A stretch of 14,906 bases of DNA, from positions 1 through 14,906 of the forward strand of contig JAKPGH010000207.1 in assembly GCA_029550985.1 (NCBI GenBank). Reading direction: 5' to 3'. This stretch comes from Bacillota bacterium. GTDB taxonomy: Bacteria > Bacillota > Clostridia > Oscillospirales > Ruminococcaceae. The notes under the pieces were generated by a model. That model was given only the letters and a program-made list of their open reading frames with translations. It made no database searches and had not been told where the DNA came from. This document shows, piece after piece, positions 12,980 through 14,906 of the stretch (its first letter is position 1; each line of letters opens with the position of its first letter). Made by a program: the position numbers and the translations under genes.

Positions 12980-14906
12980 TTAAAATTTTCCCAGCAGGTA
13001 CCGCTTCCAATCATAGAAGATTTTTTGCTTTGCAGCCTGCTCCAGGCGAGCGGTCAACTGCCGGTAACATTCCTTCATCTGTTCCCGGTGGGATGGGGTG
13101 ATTTCCTGTCGGCTGTAGGAGGCAAGGCAAAAGATTTTGGCAAGCTCCCACAGGGGAATGGGGTGTTCCGGCGTGGAAAGAGCTTCTTCCACCCGCTGGG
13201 CGTAGGTCAGCGCCGTTTCCCCCTGCCGGATGGGGTAGCCCAGCGCGGACAGAGCTTTGACAATCCGCTCAAACCAGCGGATAACCGCCTCCCGGTTGGG
13301 AAGGGCGTCGATGGCTTCCAGCTGCTGCCGATACCGGTTAATGCGATAGCGGCCGTAGAGGTACAGCCCGCCCCCCGCCGCCAAAACTGCCAACAATCCC
13401 CACAGGAGGGCCCCCACACCTTTGGAAGAAGGCTTGGTTTCGGGTCCTTGGGGCTCCTCCGGAAGGTCGGGGAGGGAAGGTTCCGGCTCCTCCGGCTCGC
13501 TGACGATGGAGGGCTCGGGCTCTTGCGGCTGAGAGCTTTCGGGTAAGGATTCCTCGTTCTCCTCCGGCTCCTCTTCCGGCTGGGAAGATTCCGGCTCTTC
13601 CGGGCCGGTGCCTGCTCCCAGCGGCGGGGTGGGGTCAAACTTCACCCAGCCAAAATCGGGGAACCAGGCCTCCACCCAGGCATGGGCCTGCTGGTTGGTG
13701 ACGGTGTAGTTGCCATTAGCGTTTTTTTCCCGGGGCAGCACAAACCCCTCCACATAGCGGGTGGGGATTTGGGCGCAGCGCCCCAGCACCGCCATGGCGG
13801 TGGCGTAGTAAACGCAGTACCCTTCACGCCCGGTAAAGAGGAAGTAGTCCACAAAATCCTCGCCGGCGGGGACGTTTTCCGGGTCCAACGTGTAGGGGAA
13901 TTGGGACAGGTAATTTTGAATGGCAACCAGCTTGTCGTAGTCGCTGCTCAAGCCTTCGGTCAGGGATAGGGCCAGCTCTTTGACCCGCAAGGGCAAGGTG
14001 TCCGGCAGGGAAAGGCAGGCGGCCAGCATCTCGTCCTGGGAATCCTCGGCGGTTCTTCCCCCGGAGGAAAGCTCTTGCAACACCCGCCGCATATACGGGT
14101 TGGAGAAGTTCCAGTCGATGTAGGTTTGGGTGTAGGTGTGCTCTTTGGGCAGAGGCTTATCACCCAGCAGCATTCCGTAATCGTCCATGGAGGGGACAAT
14201 GTCCTGGATGGCGAGGCTCTGGACAAAAGGAGGGGCAAAGATGGTTTTGGTGCGGGCGTTCCCAGTGATGACGGTAAGCTCCTCCATGGATTGGGCGTAG
14301 TAGCGCATAAAGTAAAGCTGATTGTAAACAAGGTCGCCGTAGGCGTTGACGTCGTAAAGGCCGGCCTCTGCCTCTTGTAAAGGAACGTTGCCGTTTCGGC
14401 TTTTTTCCCACGAAGAGCCGGTGTAAATGTCATGGGCGCTTCCCGCCAGATAGACCTGGTCCGGCGCCGACACTTCCATCACAAAGTTGTCGTTGGGATG
14501 GCGGGGGCCGCCCAGCTTCTTCCCGTCCTCCGACCAGGAGAAAATCTGGTCCGGCATCAGATAGTAAAGCAGATTGTCGGCGGCGCCGGAAATGTCGGGC
14601 AATTCCTGCTTTTGCAGGGACTCCACATCGGGTTTGGGGGCGGAGCCCGCCAGCAAAAAGATTCCAGCGCAGACCGGCAGCATGAGAAGGGCCAAAGCGC
14701 CCGCCGATTTTTCCCCATACTGGTCCCGCAGCACGGCGATGAGGTTGAGCTGGTGCACCAGCAACACCAGCAAACAGAAAGCCAGAAGGACCAAAGCGTT
14801 TTCATCTACCCCCCAGCCCATGTAAAGGGGAATGGCGCACACTCCGGTGGCCAGCAGGGTCAGCGTCAAAAAGCCGGAGCCCACCTGCAGGTTGAGGGCG
14901 GCAAGG
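12980..14906 (-). CDS. Membrane-anchored transglutaminase-like protein (5' partial)
   Basis: The frame is open to the window edge, so the N-terminus is missing; a GTG at 14884 is inside the gene. Numbering from that GTG (634 residues), three membrane segments are visible (about 4-22, 27-48, 59-80), and then a large extracytoplasmic part. The transglutaminase core has the triad Cys357 in EGYCVYYATAMA, His401 in QQAHAWVEAW and Asp417 in FDPTPP. A Pro/Glu/Ser-rich linker (about 424-488) leads to another membrane segment (about 489-511) and a cytoplasmic DUF4129-like tail. This is the TgpA-type layout, often found with MoxR ATPase and DUF58 genes, which may lie just beyond the window. The substrate is unknown; cell-envelope peptide processing or crosslinking is a guess. 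It is 56 bases upstream of the ECF sigma gene, without a visible terminator between. Confidence 0.9.
   Translation of the reverse strand, partial: LAALNLQVGSGFLTLTLLATGVCAIPLYMGWGVDENALVLLAFCLLVLLVHQLNLIAVLRDQYGEKSAGALALLMLPVCAGIFLLAGSAPKPDVESLQKQELPDISGAADNLLYYLMPDQIFSWSEDGKKLGGPRHPNDNFVMEVSAPDQVYLAGSAHDIYTGSSWEKSRNGNVPLQEAEAGLYDVNAYGDLVYNQLYFMRYYAQSMEELTVITGNARTKTIFAPPFVQSLAIQDIVPSMDDYGMLLGDKPLPKEHTYTQTYIDWNFSNPYMRRVLQELSSGGRTAEDSQDEMLAACLSLPDTLPLRVKELALSLTEGLSSDYDKLVAIQNYLSQFPYTLDPENVPAGEDFVDYFLFTGREGYCVYYATAMAVLGRCAQIPTRYVEGFVLPREKNANGNYTVTNQQAHAWVEAWFPDFGWVKFDPTPPLGAGTGPEEPESSQPEEEPEENEESLPESSQPQEPEPSIVSEPEEPEPSLPDLPEEPQGPETKPSSKGVGALLWGLLAVLAAGGGLYLYGRYRINRYRQQLEAIDALPNREAVIRWFERIVKALSALGYPIRQGETALTYAQRVEEALSTPEHPIPLWELAKIFCLASYSRQEITPSHREQMKECYRQLTARLEQAAKQKIFYDWKRYLLGKF

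Overview
The window is chromosomal DNA with ordinary bacterial gene density and fairly high G+C. The gene types point to a Firmicute of class Clostridia, perhaps an Oscillospiraceae/Ruminococcaceae-like gut lineage. Support comes from Gram-positive-style RecD2 helicase (an AddAB/RecBCD-independent type), B. subtilis-like uracil phosphoribosyltransferase, DeoD-type purine nucleoside phosphorylase, an ECF sigma/anti-sigma pair, strong AGGAGG-type ribosome binding sites and frequent GTG/TTG starts. The lineage is inference; no rRNA is present.

Left part, plus strand (1-6617). The window opens inside the ATPase domain of a sensor histidine kinase. A sigma-A-type promoter (488-517) then starts a compact run of six genes: tsaE and tsaB (tRNA t6A modification), rpiB (pentose phosphate isomerase), upp (uracil salvage), an E3-type dihydrolipoyl dehydrogenase and recD2. 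rpiB and upp fit together through ribose-5-phosphate and PRPP. The other members look like a housekeeping run rather than one pathway.

Middle part, plus strand (6618-10736). A near-perfect extended -10 promoter drives purA after a leader of about 150 nt that can form mutually exclusive hairpins. tpiA follows, and the unit ends at a strong intrinsic terminator (8919-8957). Next, from its own near-consensus promoter, comes a secreted beta-rich protein of unknown function (9054-10736).

Right part, minus strand (14906 back to 10840). In transcription order these are a membrane-anchored transglutaminase (N-terminus outside the window), an ECF sigma factor, its overlapping anti-sigma-like membrane protein, and deoD with its own promoter and a candidate operator. 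A bidirectional terminator (10804-10835) separates deoD from the convergent secreted-protein gene.

No mobile element, CRISPR array, tRNA or rRNA was seen, and no gene-free stretch exceeds 300 bases. I did not find a clearly new multi-gene system. The best leads are the purA leader RNA, the transglutaminase/ECF sigma/anti-sigma unit, and the uncharacterised secreted protein.
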